A stretch of 38,922 nt of DNA from Deltaproteobacteria bacterium (GTDB taxonomy: Bacteria; Desulfobacterota; Binatia; UBA9968). This document shows positions 33,001 through 38,922 of this stretch, piece after piece (the stretch's first letter is position 1; each line of letters begins with the position of its first letter). Location of the stretch: contig JACPSE010000081.1 in assembly GCA_016193465.1 (NCBI GenBank), forward strand, positions 1-38,922, in the 5' to 3' direction. The notes under the pieces are model-generated. The model was not told the DNA's origin, ran no database searches, and saw only the letters and a list, made by a program, of their open reading frames with translations. The translations under genes and the position numbers were made by a program.

Positions 33001-33646
33001 CGAGGGGGAGTTGTTGGCGGAGATTGAGGAATTGAGAGAACGGCTGGACCGGATGGGGGAAGTCAATCTGGCCGCGATCGGGGAATTCGAGGAGCTCAAC
33101 AGCCGCTATCAGTTTTTAGGTCAGCAAAAGCAGGATCTGGAGCAGTCGATGGCCGATCTCCAGCGGACCATCGTCAAGCTGAATCGGATCTGTCGGCTGC
33201 GCTTCAAAGAGAGTTTCGAGGAGATCAATCAGAGGTTCGAAGAAATCTTCCCTCGCCTGTTTCACGGAGGAAAGGCGCGACTGGTTTTGACCGATGAGAA
33301 CGATTACCTGGAGACCGGGGTCGATATCGTGGCTCAACCGCCAGGGAAAAAGCTCCAATCGATTACACTTCTATCCGGCGGAGAGAAGGCCTTGACGGCC
33401 GTAAGCCTGCTCTTCGCTATTTTCCTGACCAAGCCGAGTCCCTTCTGCTTTCTGGATGAGGTGGACGCCCCTCTGGACGACGCCAATCTTGACCGGTTCA
33501 ACGAGATAGTCAAGGAGATGAGTCAGACCTCTCAATTTATCCTCATCACCCACAACAAAAGGACCATGCAAGCGGCCGAGGTGCTCTACGGCATCACTAT
33601 GTCAGAGCCTGGGGTGTCAAAGGTAGTCTCGGTCAGAATGAGTTGA
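30092..33646 (+). CDS. smc: Chromosome segregation protein SMC
   Basis: 1184 residues, full length for bacterial SMC. The N-terminal Walker A GPNGCGKSN is near 32, a long coiled coil runs from about 165 to 500, and the hinge lies at about 505-665 (GGVHGLVAEVIEAP to DAMGVVTGGSLEGL). A second coiled coil runs from about 670 to 1010. The C-terminal ABC signature LLSGGEKALTA is near 1094, with Walker B FCFLDEVDAPLDDAN near 1117. It forms the condensin ring with ScpA and ScpB, which are not in this window. No frameshift is seen. The ATG at 30092 has no strong ribosome site. Its TGA lies inside the dispersed 67-base repeat. ftsY follows on the same strand, a common bacterial arrangement. Confidence 0.97.
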   Translation: MRLKCLEMVGFKSFAQRTLLDFTPGITAIVGPNGCGKSNVVDGLRWVMGEQSARHLRGHLMEDVIFNGSESVPPTGMAEASLVFDNEDGRGPAEYSGFSEIMITRRLFRSGESEYSINKVPCRLKDIIELFLGTGVGNKAYSIVEQGRVDELVNAKPEERRSIIEEAAGTSKYKSRKLVAERKLERTRQNLLRVSDIVREIERQIRSMELQAKKAERYRALKKDLKEKELAWATMQRKGMEGEIAAHEARLKAAEDHLAELTASLHSKEAESERIKLSLLEAEKEISLQQEAVYQHKVEVQGGEQRIEFYKKELAGIQDARQKTESELLQLRDKLRSLTLEIEQLQKAQEEFVQLSLFEEAYLRDKEKELEKIKLQIRDLQGEVEREKEALIGAANQAAHLRNESLLKERQRGETERELARNRSEGSETARSLETCQKKRQEKKSALERSLEHAGEIRKETGEAAGAIEEWSRILEKEEIKIAALKERLHESRSRLASLEALQKNYEGYQKGVRAIMLRCQREAAFGGVHGLVAEVIEAPESYEKALTAVLGDRLQYVIVRGHEEGVEAIEYLKRESSGRGSFIPRQLSRKERRPLPLTEPEVIAPLLDIVSVRDGFKEIAEYLLGDVVMVRDMKSGLELWNRNGFVCTLVTPEGEVIDAMGVVTGGSLEGLEDSLLAQRRHMKELEALLSRLESEFAEGEKKAADLREQMERTEEKRALLIEEGHSLAMEKIRLEHDLAQSDQEVERLERALRMLQQEQEDLSASLRLLAEEIGKCQAEIAALLQEKGERETNLARHQERAVQLGEDAERLEKEATESRIRGAALGERKENAHLNLENRMRLQGEVSGQVGAREAETAQMRQKIEQLDEASRSAERSVAEGKKALEALGERLERERQRYREISRQLAELEEAVKEIRPSVEASQEEKNQLHLVLSEERLSLQHLFENIREKYGLDLKGLPADGAAPEPSEGELLAEIEELRERLDRMGEVNLAAIGEFEELNSRYQFLGQQKQDLEQSMADLQRTIVKLNRICRLRFKESFEEINQRFEEIFPRLFHGGKARLVLTDENDYLETGVDIVAQPPGKKLQSITLLSGGEKALTAVSLLFAIFLTKPSPFCFLDEVDAPLDDANLDRFNEIVKEMSQTSQFILITHNKRTMQAAEVLYGITMSEPGVSKVVSVRMS

Positions 33647-33708
33647 TAGTCCGCTCAAAAAGGCCCAGCTGCCGTCAGCCAGCCTGGGAGCATCTCTCCG
33701 GTCCGATG
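33642..33708 (+). repeat. Dispersed 67-base repeat, copy 2 (covers the smc stop codon)
   Basis: Matches 2128-2194 from TTGATAG to GTCCGATG. It includes the smc stop codon and has the same 10-base spacing from the stop to AAAAAGGCCC. A heptad-type inverted repeat follows immediately. Confidence 0.7.
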
Positions 33709-33714
33709 TATGCC

Positions 33715-33787
33715 AGTAGAAAGCAGATAGCAGAAGGCAGTATGCAGTTTTCTTTTACTGCCAACTGCTTGCTGCCGACTGCCTACT
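33715..33787 (+). repeat. Inverted repeat built of 7-base GCAG units
   Basis: The left arm (33715-33747) repeats a 7-base unit with GCAG at its core four times. The right arm (33757-33787) repeats the complementary CTGC unit four times. A T-rich loop of about nine bases separates them. It could fold into a long hairpin between smc and ftsY and perhaps reduces read-through or stabilises mRNA. Confidence 0.7.
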
Positions 33788-33810
33788 AATCCTCAACGGG
33801 AGTTTAACTG

Positions 33811-34740
33811 ATGGACAGAGGCTCCTTTTTTCAACGTCTAAAAAAAGGCCTTTCCAAGACCCGGGAGAGTTGGGTCCAGAGGCTGGAGGGCATTTTTCAA
33901 AGCCGGCGCTGGGACGAGGAAGCGCTCGCCTCAATGGAAGAGATTTTGCTATCTGCGGATGTGGGCGTAAAGGCCACGCAGAGACTCATGGAAGCCGTCA
34001 GGCGGCAATCTTCCAAAGGCAACGAGGGCAACGCCAAAAATCTCTCTTTGTGTTTCCAGCAGGAGATCATCAATCTGCTCGTTGGCCCCGAGAAAAAGAG
34101 CGCCCCGGCTGCGCTCCCGGCTTGCCCTTGGGTGATACTGTTTCTTGGCGTCAATGGGGTCGGGAAAACCACCACGATCGCAAAAGTGGCTGACAAGTAC
34201 CGACAGATGGGGAAAAAAGTCTTGCTCGTGGCTGCTGACACATTCCGCGCTGCTGCCATAGAGCAGTTGGAGATCTGGGGACAAAGGGTCGGAGCGGAGG
34301 TAGTGAAGCATAAAGCCGGGGCCGATCCATCCGCGGTCGTCTATGACGGTCTCCACGCGGCCAAAAAGCGTGAGGTCGATGTCGTATTGATAGACACCGC
34401 CGGCAGACTTCATACGAAGGTCCATTTGATAGAAGAACTAAAGAAGATCCGGCGGGTCACTGCCAAAGAACAATCTGACGCTCCCCATGAAACCCTTTTG
34501 GTCCTGGACGCCACGACGGGGCAGAATGCCTACCAGCAGGCACGGGTGTTCAAGGAAGCCCTGGATATCACTGGAATCGTGCTCACCAAGCTGGACGGGA
34601 CAGCTAAAGGCGGAGTCATCATCGGCATCCAGGAGGAGCTGGGCGTGCCGGTCAAGTACATCGGAGTTGGGGAAGGTGTCGATGACCTTCAGCCGTTCGA
34701 TCCCGCCGGTTTCGTCCAGGCCCTTTTTGAAAAAGGTTGA
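33811..34740 (+). CDS. ftsY: Signal recognition particle receptor FtsY
   Basis: 309 residues, a short FtsY without a long acidic A domain. The N domain covers about 1-105. The G domain has GVNGVGKTTTIAK near 114, DTFRAAAIEQL near 147, the DTAGRLHTK motif near 197 and TKLDGTAKGGV near 257. FtsY is the membrane-associated GTPase that docks SRP-ribosome complexes at the Sec translocon. The ATG has GGGAG about eight bases upstream. It lies 164 bases after smc on the same strand, and that gap is largely filled by two repeats. Confidence 0.96.
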   Translation: MDRGSFFQRLKKGLSKTRESWVQRLEGIFQSRRWDEEALASMEEILLSADVGVKATQRLMEAVRRQSSKGNEGNAKNLSLCFQQEIINLLVGPEKKSAPAALPACPWVILFLGVNGVGKTTTIAKVADKYRQMGKKVLLVAADTFRAAAIEQLEIWGQRVGAEVVKHKAGADPSAVVYDGLHAAKKREVDVVLIDTAGRLHTKVHLIEELKKIRRVTAKEQSDAPHETLLVLDATTGQNAYQQARVFKEALDITGIVLTKLDGTAKGGVIIGIQEELGVPVKYIGVGEGVDDLQPFDPAGFVQALFEKG

Positions 34741-34747
34741 GGTAATC

Positions 34748-34781
34748 AAAAAACTATCATTAGGCGAAGGTAGGTTTTTTT
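34748..34781. terminator. Possible bidirectional terminator between ftsY and the bicupin gene
   Basis: An A-run (34748-34753) and a T-run (34775-34781) flank an imperfect stem (ACTATC against GGTAGG) in the 54-base gap between two convergent genes. The G+C part of the stem is short. Confidence 0.3.
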
Positions 34782-34794
34782 CTGAGTAGGGAAT

Positions 34795-35937
34795 TTACCC
34801 AGCCTTCTTGGGGTGCCAGTCAAAGCCTCTCTCTTTATAAGCCGCTTCTGGCATCAGACTGGTAATCCCTCTTTTAGCCAACTCCTCTTCGAATCTCTTT
34901 CGAATCCACGGATCCTCGTTATAATATTCAATCATGTCCTTGGCGCGATCTTCGATCTTTTCTGCATGTCCACGAAACTGCCGCGGCGGATGGAGCGCCA
35001 GATACCTGGCCGGAGTGGCGCCTACGTTGAAGTGCTGATGGAACCATTTATTGGGAGGCACAAACATACTTCCCTCGTGCCACGGGCAGACGATCTTTTC
35101 CTTGCCTTCCTCCCATAACACCGAATATCCTTCGCCCCCAGGGATGACAATCACACGCCCCGGCCCGTGCCGGTGCGCTTTCTTGTAGGTCCGATTGGGA
35201 AATACGGACATGTGACAGGACATCTCTGAATTTGGAAACATGATTGTGACGCTAAAACCTCCTCGCTTGTTCGGACTGAAATTATCCCAAGCTCGCATGT
35301 CAGGGAAGAAATTGCCGTACCAGTAAACGCTCTTACCACCCCATGCATGGGCAGGATTGCCATCCTGGACGAGCTTCGCCTCAGAGTAGAGTTCGCCGCC
35401 CCGCCCCAAGCGGTCCTCTTCTTGAAACGGGTTGTTAAAGTAAAAACGCGGCTCAGTGATGAGCGACGATGCCAGTGGCAGGTAACTGTAGCGCAACACC
35501 CGGGCCGGCTTGTCGCCGCGCATATTACCAAGCTGCTGGAAATAATTGTGCGGAATTTGAAACAAACTGCGGTCTTGCCATTCAAAAGTCTTTTTAGGGG
35601 CTGCCTCCGCGGCCCAAACGGTAGTGACACCTCGGCCCTCCAACACATAAATGAATTCATCCAGGGCGAACCTTATTGGAGGCAGGGTTTTCCCTGCCGG
35701 GATCTCCGTGACCATGGCAGAAGTTATCCCTTCCTGCCCCATGAGTTGAATAAACGCCGCATCGCACTGGCGCTCCTCCCACCATCCCAGCTCAACGGTT
35801 CTCAAATCTTCAATAAAGTACCCACGATGGATCGGTATTCCGACCGACTCCATCCAAAGATCGTAAGTGTATTCCTTCGTCTCTAAGTCCGGATTACTCG
35901 ATTCATACACGTTTGTGGCAATTCTTTCTTCTTGCAT
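34795..35937 (-). CDS. Bicupin-fold protein, one metal site retained
   Basis: 380 residues with two cupin domains. The first (about 75-150: AGKTLPPIRFALDEFIYVLEGRG and IPHNYFQQLGN) lacks the H-x-H pair of the cupin motif. The second (about 240-310) keeps it: AHRHGPGRVIVIPGGEGY and WFHQHFNVG, so one metal site is likely. The layout recalls the (S)-ureidoglycine aminohydrolase and dioxygenase bicupins, but I cannot assign the reaction. A good GAGGTAGGAG site precedes the ATG. It is the last gene of the second minus-strand cluster, 134 bases after the aconitase-like small subunit, and may act on the same compound. Confidence 0.78.
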   Translation of the reverse strand: MQEERIATNVYESSNPDLETKEYTYDLWMESVGIPIHRGYFIEDLRTVELGWWEERQCDAAFIQLMGQEGITSAMVTEIPAGKTLPPIRFALDEFIYVLEGRGVTTVWAAEAAPKKTFEWQDRSLFQIPHNYFQQLGNMRGDKPARVLRYSYLPLASSLITEPRFYFNNPFQEEDRLGRGGELYSEAKLVQDGNPAHAWGGKSVYWYGNFFPDMRAWDNFSPNKRGGFSVTIMFPNSEMSCHMSVFPNRTYKKAHRHGPGRVIVIPGGEGYSVLWEEGKEKIVCPWHEGSMFVPPNKWFHQHFNVGATPARYLALHPPRQFRGHAEKIEDRAKDMIEYYNEDPWIRKRFEEELAKRGITSLMPEAAYKERGFDWHPKKAG

Positions 35938-36071
35938 AGTATTTCTCCTACCTCCCTCGTTTAGGGGACCATCTCTCTCGATGTCCTCGAGCCGCTGGGT
36001 AAAGATAATTTTTCTCTATATCATAGACCAAAGGGCTCCGTCCATTCACCCCGTGCCACAGAACGTTCCGC

Positions 36072-36617
36072 TTAGCGCCTCTCGAGCCTCCTAGGTATTC
36101 GACCCGCTTCCACTTCATTTTTTAAGAACGGGATCATTCCTCCAGCGTCCAGTCGCTCCAGGATAAAAGGAGGCGTGGGTTCGAACTTCAGCTCTACCGC
36201 CGACGAGAGGTTCGTCAGATGCCCCCTGTCCAAATTCACTTCAAGCTCATCACCCTGTTTCACCGCCTTCAGAATCCCAGGGAGCTCCACTATCGGCAAG
36301 CCACGCTCTATGGAGTTTCTGAGGAAGTAGGGCGCAGCGGTCTCACAGATGACCGCCGACACTCGAGCGCCTAGGATGGATAGACAGGCATGATCGTGGT
36401 CGTGTCCAAATCCCATGTACTCCGCTATGATGAAATCGCCCGACTGCACTTTCTTTGGAAAATCAGGGTCCACCTTAGTCATACAGTACTTGCCTAGCTC
36501 TTCCTCGGTATAAAGCCCTTTGGCCTGGAGTTCATGAGAGATCTCAAACGGACATATTTCCCAATCGACATCCAGAACGCCGCGAAAAATCCAGGCCCTC
36601 CCTCTTATCGGCTTCAT
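36072..36617 (-). CDS. LeuD-like small subunit with altered catalytic loop
   Basis: 181 residues colinear with isopropylmalate/homoaconitate dehydratase small subunits (aconitase swivel domain). IRGRAWIFRGVLDVD is at the start, DPDFPKKVQSGDFIIA near 50-65, RVSAVICETAAPYFLRNSIERGLPIVELPG near 85-115 and FILERLDAGGMIPFLKNEV near the end. In active enzymes the loop after the Phe-Gly pair reads Cys-Gly-Ser-Ser-Arg-Glu-His-Ala, where Ser and Arg are catalytic. Here it reads GFGHDHDHA, so those residues are missing and three histidines and two aspartates have appeared. It follows the large-subunit gene after 27 bases. The partnership is clear from order; the chemistry is not known. Confidence 0.85.
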   Translation of the reverse strand: MKPIRGRAWIFRGVLDVDWEICPFEISHELQAKGLYTEEELGKYCMTKVDPDFPKKVQSGDFIIAEYMGFGHDHDHACLSILGARVSAVICETAAPYFLRNSIERGLPIVELPGILKAVKQGDELEVNLDRGHLTNLSSAVELKFEPTPPFILERLDAGGMIPFLKNEVEAGRIPRRLERR

Positions 36618-36644
36618 AATTCCTCCTTGACGGTTTTCTCGGGG

Positions 36645-37913
36645 TTAGAGATATTTTCTCGGATCGGCAATTTTCCCCTCAAGACAGGACGCGGCTACTG
36701 TCATTGGATTGCCCAAGTAGATTTGGGCTTGGTTACTACCCATGCGCCCGGGATAGTTGGTTTGACCCGATGCAATACACACCTCATCGTCCGATAACGG
36801 GGTGTTTGCTCCCCATTCCATCCCTTCATTGGGAACAGGCACCACGCACTCAGCCTCGATGAACACTTTGAATAGACCTTCATCCAAAGCCTGACGGAGA
36901 ATATTCGTAGTCCCTGGTGTGATGTTCAGCACAACACGCGGATGGATCTTCCTGCCCTTGAGGATTTGCGCGGCCATGCGCAAGTGCTCCAGCCATCCCC
37001 CGGCATCACTGCCGATGAACCCTCGGTTGATTGGGGTCCCTTCCAGATCCTTGACCGATCTTACAACGTGGCGCTTGGGCGGCGATACGACCTGTGGTTC
37101 CAAGTCCGAAATATCAAATTCGTAGACTTTAGCGTACTGAGCATCGGGGTCACTCACCTGAGGCTCAAAAGGTTCTTTTGTTCGCGCCCGGACATAGTCG
37201 AGAGTTTTTCCGTCGGGGTTGATAATCGCAGTCCACGCCCCTGTAAAGATTGCCAAGGAACAGAGAGAAAACCGCTCGTCCATACTCAAGGCGTCAATGA
37301 CCGGACCGGTCCACTCAATCATCGCGCCTCCCGCTCCTGTGGGTCCGATCTGCCCAAGGATGCATTCAAAAACGTCCCGCGCACAGGTCCCTTTCGGAAG
37401 TTTCCCATTGACAACGATCTTTACCGAACGTGGAGCCCGGATCCACGTCTTTCCCGTCATGAAATACGAGCCGCGTCCGTATGAGAGGGTTGTGGCGAAA
37501 GCGCCCAGCGCGCCGTTGCCGCTCGAATGGCCATTGACAGCCTGGAGGTAAACCTCTCCAGGCAATGCCCAGGCCCTTTCAGCAGAAAACATATTTTCGA
37601 TGCCGCCTCTTCCGAGAATGTAGATATTTTCTTCGGGAATGCCGACGGCTTTTGCCCATTCTCTCGTAATGCGGCGTGATCTGGCTGCATTGTGGGAAGC
37701 GGTAGCCCCGAGGTGACCGTCCACGATCCTGATAAGCTGGGGATTGAAAACCCCGACTCCCCACTCAACGCAGAACTCCAAGCCGCCCCGTAAGTTACCG
37801 AAATTCCCCATGGGCGTGGGGCATCGGCTGCTCACTTCGATGTACTCACCGGGTGAAACTTTCTTTCGACCAGCAGCTCTGGCCAGAATTTTTTCCGTGA
37901 TCGTTTTTCCCAT
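36645..37913 (-). CDS. LeuC-like large subunit lacking the [4Fe-4S] ligands
   Basis: 422 residues colinear with LeuC/homoaconitase large subunits: TITEKILARAAG at the N-terminus, SSGNGALGAFATTLSYG near 130, EWTGPVIDALSMDERFSLCSLAI near 200 and NYPGRMGSNQAQIYLGNPMTVAASCLEG at the end. By hand alignment the three cluster cysteines are all replaced: GSCT becomes GSDA near 290, and the CxxC of the PGCxxC loop becomes Asn and Met near 355. The catalytic His of GIVH and the Asp of DSHT are also changed (GGIEN, VNGHS). It should not bind a normal [4Fe-4S] cluster. It is encoded just before the small-subunit gene and 39 bases after a binding-protein gene. The substrate and the reaction are unknown. 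Confidence 0.85.
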   Translation of the reverse strand: MGKTITEKILARAAGRKKVSPGEYIEVSSRCPTPMGNFGNLRGGLEFCVEWGVGVFNPQLIRIVDGHLGATASHNAARSRRITREWAKAVGIPEENIYILGRGGIENMFSAERAWALPGEVYLQAVNGHSSGNGALGAFATTLSYGRGSYFMTGKTWIRAPRSVKIVVNGKLPKGTCARDVFECILGQIGPTGAGGAMIEWTGPVIDALSMDERFSLCSLAIFTGAWTAIINPDGKTLDYVRARTKEPFEPQVSDPDAQYAKVYEFDISDLEPQVVSPPKRHVVRSVKDLEGTPINRGFIGSDAGGWLEHLRMAAQILKGRKIHPRVVLNITPGTTNILRQALDEGLFKVFIEAECVVPVPNEGMEWGANTPLSDDEVCIASGQTNYPGRMGSNQAQIYLGNPMTVAASCLEGKIADPRKYL

Positions 37914-37952
37914 AAGCTACTCTCCAGAATCGAATCTCCAGTCTAAGCGGGC

Positions 37953-38922
37953 TTAAGGTTTTTTATAAACGCTCTGAATGAAACCGGAGCTTTCAAGTTT
38001 GTTGATAAAGCTGTTATCTACGACCGTTTCCGGTCGCACAGTCGCCAATTTGGGATTAATCGAGGTCAGAATGCCGTGTAGCCTTTTCATCGCATCAACG
38101 TTGGCGTAGGGGATGCGCTCGTAGGCATGGGACACTGACTGGTAGGCCTCCTCCGCGTCAGCCGGGTTGCTCAAGCGCAGGTGGGAAGCCATGGTGCGTT
38201 TCACGATCTCTTTATTCGCCGGCTCCGCAATAAATGCGATGCCCTCGATAAACGCCTTCACGTAGGCCTCCACGAGCTGGGGCTTATTGGCAGTAATCCG
38301 GCGCGTGGTTAAGACCATTGTCTGCGGCAGGGTGATGCCCGATCCTGTGAAATTAAAGAGCGCGGGGTAGCCCTTGTTTCGGTATAAGTCACCCATGGCG
38401 CCCCTGAGCGGTGTGGCATCGACACTGCCAGACTCTAGGGCCAACCGGCGGTTGAGCTCGGTGCCGGGAATCGATATAAGACTGATCTTGGCCTGATTTG
38501 GCTCTATGCTCAAATTTTGCAGGGCCAGCAGGGCCACAATATGCGAGGTAGCGCCGGGGCCGCTAATCGCCAACCGCTTCCCCCTGAGGTCCTCTGGCTT
38601 CTTGATTTCAGGTCTAGCACTTAACGTATAGTCCAACTTTTGGAAGAAGTTGGCGACACCAATGACTTCGGCCCCGCCGACAGCGGCGTTCAAGAGGTGT
38701 CCCGGCCCGGTCACTGCCATGTCGATCTCGCCCGTCACTAGCGCCGCAATACTCAAGGGCGCTCTGGGCATGAGAATGAGTTGCACAGCTAGGCCGTGCT
38801 TGCGGAAGAGACCCTGCTCGTTGGCCACCCACACTACAGTTACGCTCTCGCCTGAGACGCTCGTAGCAAAGTTGCTCTTTATTAATTGCGGATGGGCCAG
38901 GGAGGGTACATGCAGGGTCAGG
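37953..38922 (-). CDS. NMT1/SsuA-type ABC substrate-binding protein, 5' end cut by window edge
   Basis: At least 323 residues are visible; the reading frame stays open to the window edge and the N-terminus lies outside. Landmarks of the NMT1/TauA/SsuA family are VVWVANEQGLFRKHGLAVQLI, VTGEIDMAVTGPGHLLNAAVGG, KKPEDLRGKRLAISGPGATSHI and the C-terminal VVDNSFINKLESSGFI. The start is not in the window (an internal GTG at 38834 is not the real start). Such proteins bind sulfonates, pyrimidine precursors or other organic ligands for an ABC importer. No permease or ATPase is beside it in the window. It leads the aconitase-like and bicupin genes and may bring in their substrate. Confidence 0.88.
   Translation of the reverse strand, partial: LTLHVPSLAHPQLIKSNFATSVSGESVTVVWVANEQGLFRKHGLAVQLILMPRAPLSIAALVTGEIDMAVTGPGHLLNAAVGGAEVIGVANFFQKLDYTLSARPEIKKPEDLRGKRLAISGPGATSHIVALLALQNLSIEPNQAKISLISIPGTELNRRLALESGSVDATPLRGAMGDLYRNKGYPALFNFTGSGITLPQTMVLTTRRITANKPQLVEAYVKAFIEGIAFIAEPANKEIVKRTMASHLRLSNPADAEEAYQSVSHAYERIPYANVDAMKRLHGILTSINPKLATVRPETVVDNSFINKLESSGFIQSVYKKP

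Noticed and set aside
33715-33787. CRISPR-like short repeats
   Set aside because: The units are 7 bases long without spacers and form a hairpin; there are no cas genes.

Overview
This is a 38.9 kb piece of a bacterial chromosome. It is gene-dense, with no gap over 300 bases and no rRNA, tRNA, CRISPR array, phage or transposase gene that I could find. Housekeeping genes (smc, ftsY, rarA) sit beside accessory catabolic and transport genes. The gene content suggests an uncultivated soil or groundwater bacterium of the Desulfobacterota/Binatota, NC10/Rokubacteria or Tectomicrobia kind: many NMT1-type binding proteins, UbiD decarboxylases, cupins and an orphan GlmL. That placement is inference only; no marker in the window fixes the phylum.

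Layout. 1-4.3 kb: a PIN-domain gene cut by the window edge, an SUMF1-like protein, an EamA transporter (divergent), then an LsrF-like thiolase/aldolase followed by a zinc alcohol dehydrogenase. 4.3-18.7 kb: eleven genes all on the minus strand, mostly with short gaps. In transcription order they encode a ComA-like protein, an ABC binding protein, a fused ABC permease, an orphan GlmL ATPase, a binding-protein-fold protein without signal peptide, an acetyl-CoA-synthetase-like ligase, a heme-oxygenase-fold protein, a gentisate-dioxygenase-like bicupin, two different UbiD decarboxylases and an isochorismatase-like hydrolase. This looks like uptake, CoA activation, decarboxylation and ring cleavage of an aromatic or related acid. 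There is no regulator and no ABC ATPase. An amidase gene diverges from the head of this cluster.

20.2-29.1 kb: a small membrane protein flanked by half-copies of a repeat, a Dph6-type ATP pyrophosphatase, a VapBC toxin-antitoxin pair with a visible promoter and operator, a three-gene envelope operon (DUF2157, GDYXXLXXY-type plus propeller, lipoprotein), an A+T-rich HEPN-like gene, a small gene beside a broken copy of the rarA 3' end, and rarA itself. 29.3-34.7 kb (plus strand): an HNH endonuclease, smc and ftsY. 34.8-38.9 kb (minus strand): an NMT1-type binding protein (cut by the edge), a two-subunit aconitase/isopropylmalate-isomerase-like pair, and a bicupin.

The most unusual item is the aconitase-like pair at 36.1-37.9 kb. 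By my hand alignment the large subunit has lost all three cysteines that hold the [4Fe-4S] cluster, and the small subunit has replaced the catalytic Ser-Ser-Arg loop with a His/Asp-rich one. Both chains otherwise stay colinear with LeuC and LeuD, so this may be an enzyme of new chemistry. Next in interest are the minus-strand catabolic cluster and three kinds of dispersed repeat, one of which looks like an empty site and a filled site of an insertion carrying the small membrane-protein gene.
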